From Kluyveromyces lactis (lineage: Eukaryota > Ascomycota > Saccharomycetes > Saccharomycetales > Saccharomycetaceae): DNA of 64,000 bases. The stretch lies in contig NC_006042.1 of assembly GCF_000002515.2 (NCBI RefSeq), positions 1,116,001 through 1,180,000 on the forward strand, read 5' to 3'. A program made the position numbers and the translations under genes. The notes beneath the pieces were generated by a model. That model saw only the letters and a program-made list of their open reading frames with translations, ran no database searches and was not told the DNA's origin. Positions 20,524-30,500 of this stretch are shown here, piece after piece. Every line of letters begins with the position of its first letter. Position 1 is the stretch's first letter.

Positions 20524-20710
20524 CCTTAACTATTAATGCCTTTAGTCTATACTTCGCATAGCAGTCTGGGAATGGAGGGGTAAAATGGTCGATATTTCGC
20601 CCAGTTTTTTATCTTCCGTTATCATTGTTTATTTCCATGATGTGGAAGGTTTTGAACATTCCTTGTTCAGTTACGTGTAACATACGATGTTCCTCTGAAA
20701 CGTGAACACT

Positions 20711-20720
20711 GGCGCTACCA
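20711..20720 (-). other. Retrotransposon primer binding site (initiator tRNA-Met)
   Basis: The minus strand reads TGGTAGCGCC, identical to the Ty1 primer binding site that pairs with the 3' end of initiator tRNA-Met. It directly follows the LTR end AATTCCAGCA, the position required for priming minus-strand DNA synthesis. Confidence 0.8.
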
Positions 20721-20830
20721 TGCTGGAATTGGGTAATGGTCAACTCTTAACACCTGCATATAAAAGTAGTTAAAACTGGGAGAAATACCCGCCAATTGAT
20801 TATCATTTATACGACCTGTTGGCACCAAAG
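20721..20830 (-). repeat. Truncated 5' LTR remnant
   Basis: The LTR end CA abuts the primer binding site at 20720/20721. Similarity to the left-hand LTR runs to about 20830 (TTTGGTGCCAA) and then stops, so the upstream LTR portion is deleted or has diverged. Confidence 0.65.
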
Positions 20831-21447
20831 TAGCACTTTCCAGACCCAGATCACGTGACCGGGACTGTCTCTTTCCCCTTCCCCTTCCCCGATGGAAAAA
20901 AGAAAATTTGAAAGAACAAACGGAACTCTCAAAAACATCACGTGACTCCGTCCGCCAACGGCACCGATAGAACCTCACCCGCCCCCCGGGCTCACAAAAA
21001 TGCGCCCGCAAACATCCGAACACACCACTCAAACCACTCAGACCTCACAGCTTAACTCAAAGAAACCATAGTATACCTCAAGGTACCAAAGCATCCACAT
21101 TTCCGGAGTTTCATTCGGAGTGACCATTGAACTACAAATTAATTTAGTAGTTTCAATGGTTAATCCAGATAACATACAGTACACATAGCTTAGGTAGGCC
21201 CTTAAGAACCGAAAGATTCCCCGAAAATAGGTACTAAATAGCTGTTAAAACAGCAAACTTAATCAAAATGTAATCAGTAGCTTATTTGCACTGGATTTCC
21301 TTTTTTCCCACACGGATCCGTTGTTAACGGGAAATGGCGTAACAATTTATTTCTGGCTCCCATAGTCATTAGAAACTGATGACTTTTATCGCTTTCTTGA
21401 TTTGATTATTCACATATTTATGTTTAAGTTCTGTATATGTAAGATAT

Positions 21448-21487
<40 letters not shown>

Positions 21488-21607
21488 ATATATATTGTCT
21501 GGGGTAATTGTATCGTTTCAGGTTATATCTTAGATTTTGGTATTAGTTTGTGAGATAGATACTCAACGCAGTTAAGCATCTTTAGCAATCAAATTTAGCA
21601 GCCCATT
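20831..21607. promoter_or_regulatory. Upstream region of the NADP-isocitrate dehydrogenase gene
   Basis: Includes a C-rich stretch with repeated CCCCTT (20875-20886), resembling STRE/Mig1-type sites, two CACGTGA boxes (20853-20859 and 20939-20945) and a GC-rich patch CCCGCCCCCCGGGC at about 20979-20992. An (AT)17 microsatellite lies at 21451-21484, about 120 bases before the start codon. I see no clear oleate response element. Factor names are inferred from consensus only. Confidence 0.45.
21451..21484. repeat. (AT)17 microsatellite
   Basis: A perfect alternating AT tract of 34 bases, followed by TTGTATATATATTG. It lies in the promoter of the isocitrate dehydrogenase gene, may double as a TATA region, and is likely length-variable. 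Confidence 0.95.
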
Positions 21608-22855
21608 ATGTCAAAGATTAGTGTCAAGACTCCCATTGTGGAGATGGATGGTGATGAACAAACAAGAATCATTTGGAAATTAATCAAAGACCACTTGATT
21701 CACCCATATTTGGACATTGATTTGAAATACTACGATCTTTCCATCGAAAACCGTGATTTGACTGATGATAAAGTCACTGAACAATCCGCTCAAGCGACTT
21801 TGAAATACGGTGTTGCTGTGAAATGTGCTACGATTACACCGGATGAGGCTCGTGTCGAGGAATTCAAATTGAAAAAGATGTGGAAATCTCCAAACGGTAC
21901 CATTAGAAATATCCTAGGTGGTACCGTGTTCCGTGAACCAATTGTGATTCCAAGAATTCCAAAGTTGGTGACCAACTGGGAAAAACCAATCATTATTGGT
22001 AGACACGCTTTCGGTGACCAATACAGGGCCACTGACGTAGTTATTCCAGGAGCAGGTAAGTTGAAGTTGGTGTTCGAGAGCGATGACTCGAATACGGAAA
22101 ATATCGAACTGAGCGTTTACGATTTCGATGAAGAGAGTAAAGGTGGTGTTGCCATGGCCATGTACAACACTTTGGAATCTATCACTGGGTTTGCTCATGC
22201 TTCTTTCAAGATGGCTTTGGAAAGAGGTTTGCCTCTTTACTCCACCACCAAGAATACCATCTTGAAGAAATACGACGGTAAGTTCAAGGACGTGTTCGAA
22301 TCGCTATACGAAAGTCAGTACAAATCGGCGTTCGAAGCTAAGGGGATCTGGTACGAACATCGTTTGATCGACGATATGGTTGCTCAGATGTTGAAATCGA
22401 AGGGTGGCTACATCATCGCAATGAAGAATTACGATGGTGATGTGGAATCCGATATTGTCGCTCAAGGGTTCGGTTCTCTTGGTCTAATGACTTCTGTGTT
22501 GATTACTCCAGATGGTAAGGCCTTCGAAAGTGAAGCTGCTCATGGTACCGTCACTAGACATTACAGACAACACCAACAGGGTAAAGAAACCTCGACAAAC
22601 TCGATCGCCTCGATTTTCGCTTGGACCAGAGGCTTGATCCAAAGGGGTAAGTTGGATAGCACCCCAGATGTGGTGAAATTCGCCGAATTGGTGGAATCTG
22701 CTACCGTCAACACGGTTCAAGAAGATGAAATTATGACTAAAGATTTGGCATTGATCTTGGGTAAGACCGACAGATCCTCATACGTCACTACCGAAGAGTT
22801 CATTGAAGCTGTTCACAAGAGATTGGACTCCGAATTTAAATCATCATTCAACTAG
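21608..22855 (+). CDS. NADP-dependent isocitrate dehydrogenase, cytosolic type
   Basis: A 415-residue homodimeric enzyme oxidising isocitrate to 2-oxoglutarate with production of NADPH. It has the eukaryotic NADP-IDH layout: [13 protein letters not shown] at the N-terminus, the substrate-binding block [19 protein letters not shown], the region around KYDGKFKD and [12 protein letters not shown] with the metal-binding Asp, and [11 protein letters not shown] near the NADP site. There is no mitochondrial presequence before residue 1. The C-terminus ends SSFN, not a PTS1 tripeptide. The locus matches S. cerevisiae IDP3 (YNL009W, next to YNL010W), whose product is peroxisomal through C-terminal CKL. 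This copy is therefore IDP3 by position but IDP2-like in predicted location. Confidence 0.93.
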   Translation: MSKISVKTPIVEMDGDEQTRIIWKLIKDHLIHPYLDIDLKYYDLSIENRDLTDDKVTEQSAQATLKYGVAVKCATITPDEARVEEFKLKKMWKSPNGTIRNILGGTVFREPIVIPRIPKLVTNWEKPIIIGRHAFGDQYRATDVVIPGAGKLKLVFESDDSNTENIELSVYDFDEESKGGVAMAMYNTLESITGFAHASFKMALERGLPLYSTTKNTILKKYDGKFKDVFESLYESQYKSAFEAKGIWYEHRLIDDMVAQMLKSKGGYIIAMKNYDGDVESDIVAQGFGSLGLMTSVLITPDGKAFESEAAHGTVTRHYRQHQQGKETSTNSIASIFAWTRGLIQRGKLDSTPDVVKFAELVESATVNTVQEDEIMTKDLALILGKTDRSSYVTTEEFIEAVHKRLDSEFKSSFN

Positions 22856-23356
22856 GAAGAAGAAAGCTAGCCTTTCCCTATCCGATTTACTGCTACATTA
22901 TATATCCATAAGATATATAGCCTTAAAAACAATATTTATATATCTTCTTCCCCCATAGAACTGACACCCCATCCGTAGCCAGGAGAATTAAGAGAATATC
23001 AATTAACCTCCGTTGGTCCACATCACGAGTAAGCATCTGGACAAAGGTGTCCAGTTTATCAATCCAGTTTATACCGTTTCGGCCCTGTTTCGCTCGTTCG
23101 CGATGACCTGAATTGGAAAAAGAATTTTTTTTTTTCACTCTCAATATGACTCAGCTACACCATTCAAACCTTTGATCCACCGTTCCATCCTTCTATGAAG
23201 CACTTCTCTCATCTGCTTTTGTTCTACTTTCCCCATATATATAAGTTATAAGTGGGTTTTTATATCTGTTTCCACTGTGTATATTCTTTCTTGGTTACAC
23301 TTCGTCTCTGTTCCACTGAAAGGTTAACGAACTCAGTCGAAAACCTTCTTTAAGCA
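22856..23356. promoter_or_regulatory. ILV6 upstream region with Gcn4 site
   Basis: A perfect Gcn4/AP-1 site TGACTCA lies at 23147-23153, 204 bases before the ILV6 start. A T run at 23126-23135 is just upstream, and a TATATATAA-like element is at about 23237. Gcn4 control of branched-chain amino acid genes is well established in yeasts. I saw no complete Leu3 site with the CCGGNNCCGG pattern. Confidence 0.75.
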
Positions 23357-24241
23357 ATGCTAAAAACTAGAGTGGTTCCTCTAGCATTGAGAAGCTTTGC
23401 CAGAGCAAAGTCTTCTTCGACTTCGGCTCTTGCTTATAAGCAACTGCATAGAAATAAGGCAAGACCTCCTTTACCAACGATCGAAACTCCATCTTGGTCT
23501 ACTAACAGTGCCATCTCATCGATCCTATATGAAAATCCAGTAATCTCAAAGGAGCCAAAGAAACAACATGTTTTGAACTGTTTGGTTCAAAACGAGCCAG
23601 GTGTTCTATCGTTAGTCTCAGGTACTCTAGCTGCAAGAGGCTTCAATATCGATTCCCTTGTGGTCTGTAACACTGAAGTGAAAGATTTATCCCGTATGAC
23701 CATTGTGTTGCAAGGTCAAGACGGTGTCATCGAACAAGCCAGAAGACAAATCGAAGATTTGGTACCAGTATTTGTCGTGTTGGATTACTCTCATTCCACC
23801 ATCATAGAAAGAGAATTGTTGATGACAAGAATCTCTTTGTTGGGTGCTGAATACTTCGAGGATTTGATTCATCACCATGAACAAGATGAAAATACTGATA
23901 CCGTTGAAAGAATAAGACAACAGCAATTCCATCCTTCCAACCTTCCACTGTCCCAAGTATTGAGATTGAAGCATGAACATTTAAACGACATCTCTAACTT
24001 GACTGGTAACTTTGGTGGTAAGATTGTTGATATCGCTGAACAAAGTTGTATTGTGGAATTATGTGCTAAACCATCCCGTATCTCTGCATTCTTGAAACTT
24101 GTGGAACCTTTCGGTATCTTGGAAGTGGCAAGATCAGGTATGATGGCTCTACCAAGAACCCATTTATCTGTCGGTGATGAAGATGATGCTCAAAGCAAGA
24201 TGAATGACATCGTTGATATCTCTCAATTGCCTCCTGGTTGA
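23357..24241 (+). CDS. ILV6: Acetolactate synthase regulatory subunit
   Basis: A 294-residue protein (S. cerevisiae Ilv6 is 309) that activates the catalytic subunit Ilv2 and confers valine feedback inhibition in the mitochondrion, at the first common step of branched-chain amino acid synthesis. Residues 1-25 form a basic, Ser-rich presequence (MLKTRVVPLALRSFARAKSS). The ACT domain begins around 75 with HVLNCLVQNEPGVLSLVSG and contains ARGFNIDSLVV. The second conserved block (ERELLMTRISLLGAEYF) and the C-terminal ACT-like domain (LTGNFGGKIVDIAEQSCIVE) are intact. A Gcn4 site upstream fits its role. It is followed convergently by MRP7, mixing YCL009C and YNL005C neighbours. Confidence 0.96.
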   Translation: MLKTRVVPLALRSFARAKSSSTSALAYKQLHRNKARPPLPTIETPSWSTNSAISSILYENPVISKEPKKQHVLNCLVQNEPGVLSLVSGTLAARGFNIDSLVVCNTEVKDLSRMTIVLQGQDGVIEQARRQIEDLVPVFVVLDYSHSTIIERELLMTRISLLGAEYFEDLIHHHEQDENTDTVERIRQQQFHPSNLPLSQVLRLKHEHLNDISNLTGNFGGKIVDIAEQSCIVELCAKPSRISAFLKLVEPFGILEVARSGMMALPRTHLSVGDEDDAQSKMNDIVDISQLPPG

Positions 24242-24510
24242 TCCAAAGGGCTCACCTGCCATAGTTTTGTACCTCAAAACAATCCAATATCAAAAAAATA
24301 GTAATGTAAGAGTATGTTTTGGATTTTGTCTCACACATATAGACAAATTAAATACGTTAACGATATAATATGGAATTAACCTTTCCAAATGATATATAGT
24401 CTCTAAAAAACTTTCGTTTTTTTCAGTTTAAACTATGATGATTGTTGTGGTTCTTTTGTTAATATGTACAAGGCTCTAAATGGTTTGTTACGTAACGACT
24501 TGGGGAAGAT

Positions 24511-25605
24511 TTACAATTTGCTCAAGAAATCGGTCTTTGGTCTTGTAATGACATCTATCGTGTTTTGTTCGTAGTTGTAACGTCTGGTGGTTAGATTTTT
24601 CTTGGAAGGTTTGAGTGGTTCTTCCAATTTCTTCAATTCTGTTTCTGGTTTCACTGGCTTCAAGAATTTTCTGCGTAGTCTCACCTCTTCAGATAACGTC
24701 AAGAAGTTCTTTGCATCAGTAAACTTGGCTAGTACTTGCTTCTTACTGTTCTTGTCCTTAATATCAATTGCCTTCAAATCAGTAATTAGTTGTGTCTTTA
24801 GAGTATTCTTTTCTTCTGGAGAAATGTATTTAGTTAATTCAAGCTTGTTGTTAAATGACAATGATTCATTCAATTTGGTCGAGACCTGTTTCAACAATGT
24901 TAGTTTGTCGTCCAACTTAGATTTTTCTTGGTTTCTCATCTTCAATTTAAGTTCTTGTTCCAAATAGTAGTACGAATTAAATCGGGCATCGGATTCATTG
25001 AACCCATTCTTCAAACAAGTTCTCCATCTGAGCAAATATGGTAATGCAAACGCAAGTTCTTGTTGATCCAGCTCAACTTTCAGATCTGAAATTATCTTGC
25101 TGTATTCTGCCTTCAACTCTTCACGTTTAATCTCACGTTCTTGCTGTTTCTTGATCAATTCATCCTTCAGCAAATAAATCTTTCTTGGTAAAGCGTTCTC
25201 TTCTGCAATGGCTTTCTCTTCATCCTCAATGATGGCCTTGCCGAATCTTCTCAAACGTGGTTCGAAATGCGGCAAAGGAAGCTTTACATCCTTGTATAAT
25301 GATACACCAATGAATTTCTTACCTGGATGAAATGGATCCAAATAGTATCTCACATAACCCGGCTCCAAAGCGAAAAGCGTATGATCTTTACCGATGCCTA
25401 CATTTTCACCAGGATAAAACTTGGTACCACGTTGTCTCATGATGATCTCACCAACTTGAGTGGCTTGACCCTCGTATTTTTTTGGACCCAATCTACGACC
25501 AGCAGAGTCCTTCATACTGGTACGAGAACCTGCTGCACGCTTGGTTGCAGTACGCACCTGCTGCACCACAAACTTGGGAACTTGTTGCCACGAAGATGAG
25601 AACAT
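24511..25605 (-). CDS. MRP7: Mitochondrial large-subunit ribosomal protein bL27m
   Basis: A 364-residue protein (S. cerevisiae Mrp7 is 371). The bacterial L27 core occupies roughly residues 16-105, with [20 protein letters not shown] and GPKKYEGQ, then [20 protein letters not shown] and the [11 protein letters not shown] strand. The long C-terminal extension is yeast-specific, Lys/Glu-rich and helical, and ends DFLSKL like the S. cerevisiae protein. The frame is open 16 codons further upstream but only from a GTG, so the first ATG at 25605 is taken as start; the N-terminus is short for a presequence. The protein sits near the peptidyl-transferase centre of the mitoribosome. It is divergent from SGF29. 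Confidence 0.95.
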   Translation of the reverse strand: MFSSSWQQVPKFVVQQVRTATKRAAGSRTSMKDSAGRRLGPKKYEGQATQVGEIIMRQRGTKFYPGENVGIGKDHTLFALEPGYVRYYLDPFHPGKKFIGVSLYKDVKLPLPHFEPRLRRFGKAIIEDEEKAIAEENALPRKIYLLKDELIKKQQEREIKREELKAEYSKIISDLKVELDQQELAFALPYLLRWRTCLKNGFNESDARFNSYYYLEQELKLKMRNQEKSKLDDKLTLLKQVSTKLNESLSFNNKLELTKYISPEEKNTLKTQLITDLKAIDIKDKNSKKQVLAKFTDAKNFLTLSEEVRLRRKFLKPVKPETELKKLEEPLKPSKKNLTTRRYNYEQNTIDVITRPKTDFLSKL

Positions 25606-26234
25606 TATGCGTTGTTTCGTAGGCCTGGTCCGAACAGTATCAAGCAATGTCACAGTAACTGTATTTCTGCGTGTATCTGTACTTAATGTATTTAAGATAG
25701 GATTTTAGTGACAAAAATTTTCCACAGTATGGCGGATTGTAAGGTAGGGTAACAACGAAATCCAACAAGATATAGCCCTTCGAAGGTTCGTGTAACTGAC
25801 TGTTTAAGAGTTGAAAGTATTGATTTATACATTTTACCAATTTCATCTATTGCTGAGAGTTCTTTCGATACCATAGTGAATTTTTCATGCTTGAGAAGGA
25901 GTAAACGTCTAATTCACGTCAAAGTTATTCGAAACTGAGGTTCCAATTAAAGATCTACCATCACTATATACGTTTTGATGTTCTCTTCCAGCACGAAAAA
26001 CTCATATTTCTCTAAGTACAAAACATCAAGAAACCGACACTGCTTGCATCGAAAAGAAGTCTTCACCTTTCAGATTTACGTTTGAATAAACAGGACGTCC
26101 ATTTATAGAAGTTTCCCAAATTAATTATCGTGCTGGTGAAGCCCATATTATCTAATTGAAATAGGAATACTAAGAACCGACAGCCCATAGATAAAAAAAA
26201 AATAAAACAAAATATATCAGTGATTCTAGCGAAA
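25606..26234. promoter_or_regulatory. Divergent MRP7/SGF29 promoter region
   Basis: About 630 bases between two divergent starts. AT-rich; no tRNA, no convincing small ORF and no strong consensus site was found. The A-rich tract at 26191-26213 is just before the SGF29 start. Confidence 0.4.
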
Positions 26235-26975
26235 ATGGCAACGGAAGATAGATGGGGTCTTGCCGTGACTCAATTACAAGATCTATATAAAATAGGAGAT
26301 ATTGCGGGGTTTGAGTCTTTAGATCCGAAGAATATGAATTTCCAGAATATGAATTTGAATCAATTGGCTGATATCCATGAGAAATTAGAGGCTCGTCAGT
26401 CTGTAAATGAAAAGATGAGAAATTACTGCAGAGATTTGGTAGAGAACATTTCATACATATTAGATAATTATCCAGTGGAAGAGGAACCTATATTAAAGGA
26501 GGAATCCAGTTCGACGCATATCCCTGAATCGAGTGTTGTTGGTAGATCACATTGGACCAGTCAATTCAACCCAAGTGAACCAATTGAGGTTGGTTCCGAA
26601 GTTGCATATAAATCTAAAAAGACTGGCGAATGGATCCAGTGCATATGCACAAAAGTTTCTGGGGACGGACTCCGGTTTGAAGTGAAAGATCCAGAACCCG
26701 ATGAATTTGGGAAACCAGGTGGTATATTCAAATGTAACTCGAAAGAGATCCTCTTGATCCCGCCCGTGACTATGAAAAGAACCCAGACTCCGAATTATCC
26801 AGCGAATACAAAAGTTTTGGCAAGATATCCAGAAACAACGACTTTCTATCCAGCTATTGTTTGCGGAAGCAAAAGAGATGGGACATGTAAGCTACGATTC
26901 GACGGTGAAGAGGAAATAGACAAGGAGACTGAGGTGGAAAGAAGATTAGTTCTTCCTTTCCCCTCTAGACGATGA
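26235..26975 (+). CDS. SGF29: SAGA complex tandem-Tudor subunit Sgf29
   Basis: A 246-residue protein (S. cerevisiae Sgf29 is 259), a component of the SAGA histone acetyltransferase module that reads H3K4 di/trimethylation. The N-terminal part (about 1-90) is helical, the middle is a linker, and the C-terminal tandem Tudor domain begins near residue 115 with IEVGSEVAYKSKKTGEWIQC. It continues through TKVLARYPETTTFYPAIV and ends near LRFDGEEEID. The open frame extends upstream only from a GTG; the ATG at 26235 gives the expected N-terminus. The gene lies near ILV6, as YCL010C does to YCL009C, with MRP7 interleaved. Confidence 0.93.
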   Translation: MATEDRWGLAVTQLQDLYKIGDIAGFESLDPKNMNFQNMNLNQLADIHEKLEARQSVNEKMRNYCRDLVENISYILDNYPVEEEPILKEESSSTHIPESSVVGRSHWTSQFNPSEPIEVGSEVAYKSKKTGEWIQCICTKVSGDGLRFEVKDPEPDEFGKPGGIFKCNSKEILLIPPVTMKRTQTPNYPANTKVLARYPETTTFYPAIVCGSKRDGTCKLRFDGEEEIDKETEVERRLVLPFPSRR

Positions 26976-27194
26976 GTTTCTTAATTATATCACGTTCACG
27001 AAATGTATGTAATTTTCCATAGCCTGTAACAATAAAGAAAAAAAAATTATGAAAGAACATTAAATAAACCGTATCACATTGAGATAATGTAGGAACTAGT
27101 AGCGGTGCCTGTTTGTGATTTATCGCATCAGACGCGACAGACATTAAATACCATAGTTCTAGTTTCTTATTGTCGAATATTTTGTATATGATTC

Positions 27195-27452
27195 ATGGTG
27201 TACCTTTTTAACAAAGTGACACTTAAATCAATAACAAAACTGTGTTTTGTGCTATTGTTAGTGAATCTGGTTCTAAAACTGATGAAGGCTCCAATTTTGC
27301 CTTTATTATTCCGGATATTAACCACCTGCCCAGCGAACAAAGATGTATGTATCTTTTGGTGGCAGAAGTATTCGATAGTAGAACAATGGGTATGGAGGTT
27401 GATTGATTATATTGATTCAGAGAGACTTCAGGTTCCACATGAACAAGTTTAA
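27195..27452 (+). CDS. Small hydrophobic ORF beside GCN1 (YGL194C-A position)
   Basis: An 85-residue ORF with an ATG start. A hydrophobic segment at about residues 15-45 (LCFVLLLVNLVLKL, PILPLLFRIL) could be one or two membrane helices. A Trp-rich part follows (CIFWWQKYS, EQWVWRLIDY) with several cysteines. It converges on the 3' end of GCN1 with 142 bases between. S. cerevisiae has an uncharacterised small gene of similar size, YGL194C-A (80 codons), in the same place and orientation relative to GCN1. I infer orthology from position and size; I cannot check sequence identity from here. No function is known to me. Confidence 0.6.
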   Translation: MVYLFNKVTLKSITKLCFVLLLVNLVLKLMKAPILPLLFRILTTCPANKDVCIFWWQKYSIVEQWVWRLIDYIDSERLQVPHEQV

Positions 27453-27593
27453 GTCACCATTTCAAAGTACATCTAGTAAATCGTGATTGCTTTGCAGTAA
27501 TAATTTTGTAAGTGTCTCTTACAAGTCAGTGAGATATATAAATCTGTATAATATTATGTTTGTCATTACAGAGGTTGGGTTTGTGCTGTTGTT

Positions 27594-30500
27594 CTAAATA
27601 TCAGTGTTTAGCTCAACACCACCAACGGTCCAGATTTCATTTTCATCTTCAAATCTATCAGAGAACATCGCCTCGGCATCTCCACCGGCTGCAATCTTGT
27701 CTCTTTCAACAGCAGCTAGTCTCTTACCAACTCTCTTGGTGTAATCTCCTAAGGATCTTAGTTGCAAAGTGTCACCAATACTGTTTTGTATGGTGGATCC
27801 TTCGAGTTTCGAGAACCAGGAAGTGAAGGTTTCCAAGTTTTCTTCTTCAACAAGATGGAACATGGCTAAGTATGCCTTTTCTGCAGCCAACTTAATTGGG
27901 ATCACTGTGTCACGCAAGCACGAGAAAACAGATGGAGCGAGTAAATCGTAGTTGTTTTCGATAGTTTCAGCGTACTTAAATCTTGCAAGCGTTCTTACCA
28001 CGACCAAAGCCAATCTTCTACTGTCTAGAGAATTACTGTTAGGTTTCAACATACACTTAGCAAGTTGAGAAACTAGGCTGTTGATATTGTCTGTGCCAAG
28101 ATGGAAAGGTTCACTAGCATCAAGTTTGGAATAAGGTGTTCTTGTTTCGCCTTCTAATAATAGAGTCTTACCAATTGCGAGTAATCCATTATCACTGAAG
28201 TAAGCATTTGATGAGTTTGTTGCATCAATTATGTAGTTAACACATTCATCAATTAGTCCAGTGCCAAAAACATGTGATGGAGCATCTTTCAAGAATGAGT
28301 TTAGGGTCAAAATACCGAATTTACCAGAATCTTCAGTCAAGGAGCTTTCTAACACCTTGCTTTTCAATATTGTTGCAGCTTCCTCGGTTGATAAGATACT
28401 TGATAAGGATCCGATTAATTTCGCGTAGGCCACTGCGAGCTTATCATTTGCAGATAACATTTCTTCTTCGATCAAATTTAAGATATTGGTTTTTGAGGTT
28501 TGGTTCAATTTGGAACCTGCCTTTGATACGGCTTCCAATAAAGCCTTCAACATAGCAGTCTTAACACCATCATCATCACTTTGCTTAGCACCTGTTACCA
28601 GTTCGACAACCAATGGATCAACTCTAGGCTGGTATTCAATTAAGGTTCCTAATGCCTTGGCAGCACGAAGACGTAATACCTCATTAGTTGGATCGGACAA
28701 AGATTTGACAAACGTTCTTTGCAACTGAGGAATGAAAGGTCTCAACAACTGAGGAATTTTCGCAAATAGGATATTCAAAGCATAAAGGATAGCTGCCTTG
28801 ATGTCACTATTGAATCTTTCTCCAACAACACGAATCAAAGGACCAGTGATAACTGTAACATAGGATTTCAAGCCTGCTGCAGGAGTCTTGGAGACAATAT
28901 CCGCAATGGCAAGGGCTGAAGCCTCACGTTCGTCACCAGAACCATACATTAAACCATGTAAAAATATTGGTAAAACACAACTTGGTCCCTTTGGCAATTT
29001 GAAAGCAGCTAAATCTTCCCCTTGTTTACCAGTCATTAACAAAGCCTGTTTAGCTGGTTTGATTAACTTCTCGAGCATTGACTTGTCCTGGTTTTTCACC
29101 AAGCTTGTTAATGCGTTGAAGTTAGCCTCAACAATTCTAGGATCGGATTCATCCAACGATAGAATAGCATTTGTAGCGATATCCGATGTATAGATGTTGT
29201 AGTCCAACGTAGTGTTGTCAAAGAATGTTGGAAGACGCTCCAAAACTACAATTCTCTTAGCTACATCTTCGTGCTTTAATAGTGACATAATTTGTTGCAA
29301 GAGTGGATGTAAACCTTCATAATCTGTTATTGACAAGAAAATCTTGTCCAAAGTAGATTCAAGGGAGTGTTTTGTTTCAGTGTTATCTGTTTCTATCAAA
29401 GCATTGACAACTGAATTGATTATTGTCGAGGTACGTTTGTACAATGCAGGTCCAGCTACCTCAGCTAATGAACCCAATGCGTTTGCCTTGAAAGCATCGA
29501 TAGGAGGAGTCAAAAGAGTTGGAATTAAAATAGGGAAAATCACTTCTGATTTAGTAGACATGATTTCTTGCAAAGCAGATAAGGCGTATTGTGAGTTTTC
29601 TTCTTCCTTCAATTTGTTCAACAAGAATGGTATAATTTCATCAATTGCAACCTTACCCATAACTTCTTGATATGCATCGAAACAAGTTGCTGCCGCTTCT
29701 CTGACGGTTTCATCTCCATCAATGACAGTAGAACAGATAATGTCAACGATAACAGATTGGAATGCCTCCAAGGAGTCACTACTAGAGGAAACAATTAATT
29801 CATGAAGAGCGATACAAACACCTTGCTTAGAGTTGGAATCAATTGAGGTATCGAGAGATTGTTTTAGAGTAGGTAACAATTGCGACAAAGCATTACCTCC
29901 TACCCGACGAACCAAATCACCCAACGTCTGGGCAGCAATGATTCTAAGAGTTCTTGATGATGACGCCAAATGGATGACAATCGTTGAAGTTAATTCGGGT
30001 AGAATCTCCTTAATAGTACGTGGGGTATTTGGAACTAATGCCTTCCAAATATCGACAGTTGTGGCACGAACAATACCAGAAACATCTGAACGACATACAA
30101 AGAGAGCAGATAATATTCTTGCACGACGTTCTTCACCCAACACTTCGACCATCTGTTTACTAACCTCGCTATTGTATTCTGCATCTTCTTCGTCGAACTC
30201 ATTCTTCGAAGAGATACCAGTGACTTGGAATAACAAGTCACCCGCCAATTGGACAGAAGATAGTCTGATTCTTTCGTTTTCATCGAACATTCCATTTTCA
30301 AGTTCAGGCAATAGAAGATCAATAGCTTTTGTCGCATAATTCTTGACGATCAATTTACCTGCCTTCAATGCAGTGTCACGGATATTTTCATCTGGATCAG
30401 CCAATCCAGATAAAATTGGCTGAATGATTTTGTTTATGTACGGAGCAAATTGTTGACCGAAGCAAACAGGTAAGAAAAGCATTAGAGGCATGAAACCTTC

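Larger units (their letters stand above)
18784..20830 (-). mobile_element. Degenerate Ty1/copia LTR retrotransposon, internally deleted
   Basis: A ~2 kb relic on the minus strand; full-length relatives are about 5-6 kb. In element order (right to left): a truncated 5' LTR (20721-20830); a perfect primer binding site TGGTAGCGCC for initiator tRNA-Met, as in Ty1; gag-like fragments at 20523-20293 and 20252-20001 in shifted frames; an aspartic protease motif MLDTGAQ around 19958-19981; scrambled remains; the RNase H end, closing with RLLNKWMK before a stop at 18952; a short G tract (18925-18929) as polypurine tract; and a 3' LTR (18784-18924). The two LTRs share several blocks, including CGTATAAATGATAAT. 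Most of integrase and reverse transcriptase is missing and all frames are broken, so it is inactive. Confidence 0.85.

Noticed and set aside
20715-21032. 105-codon minus-strand ORF at the LTR edge
   Set aside because: It runs through the primer binding site, LTR piece and GC-rich patch, so it is a chance frame across unrelated sequence.
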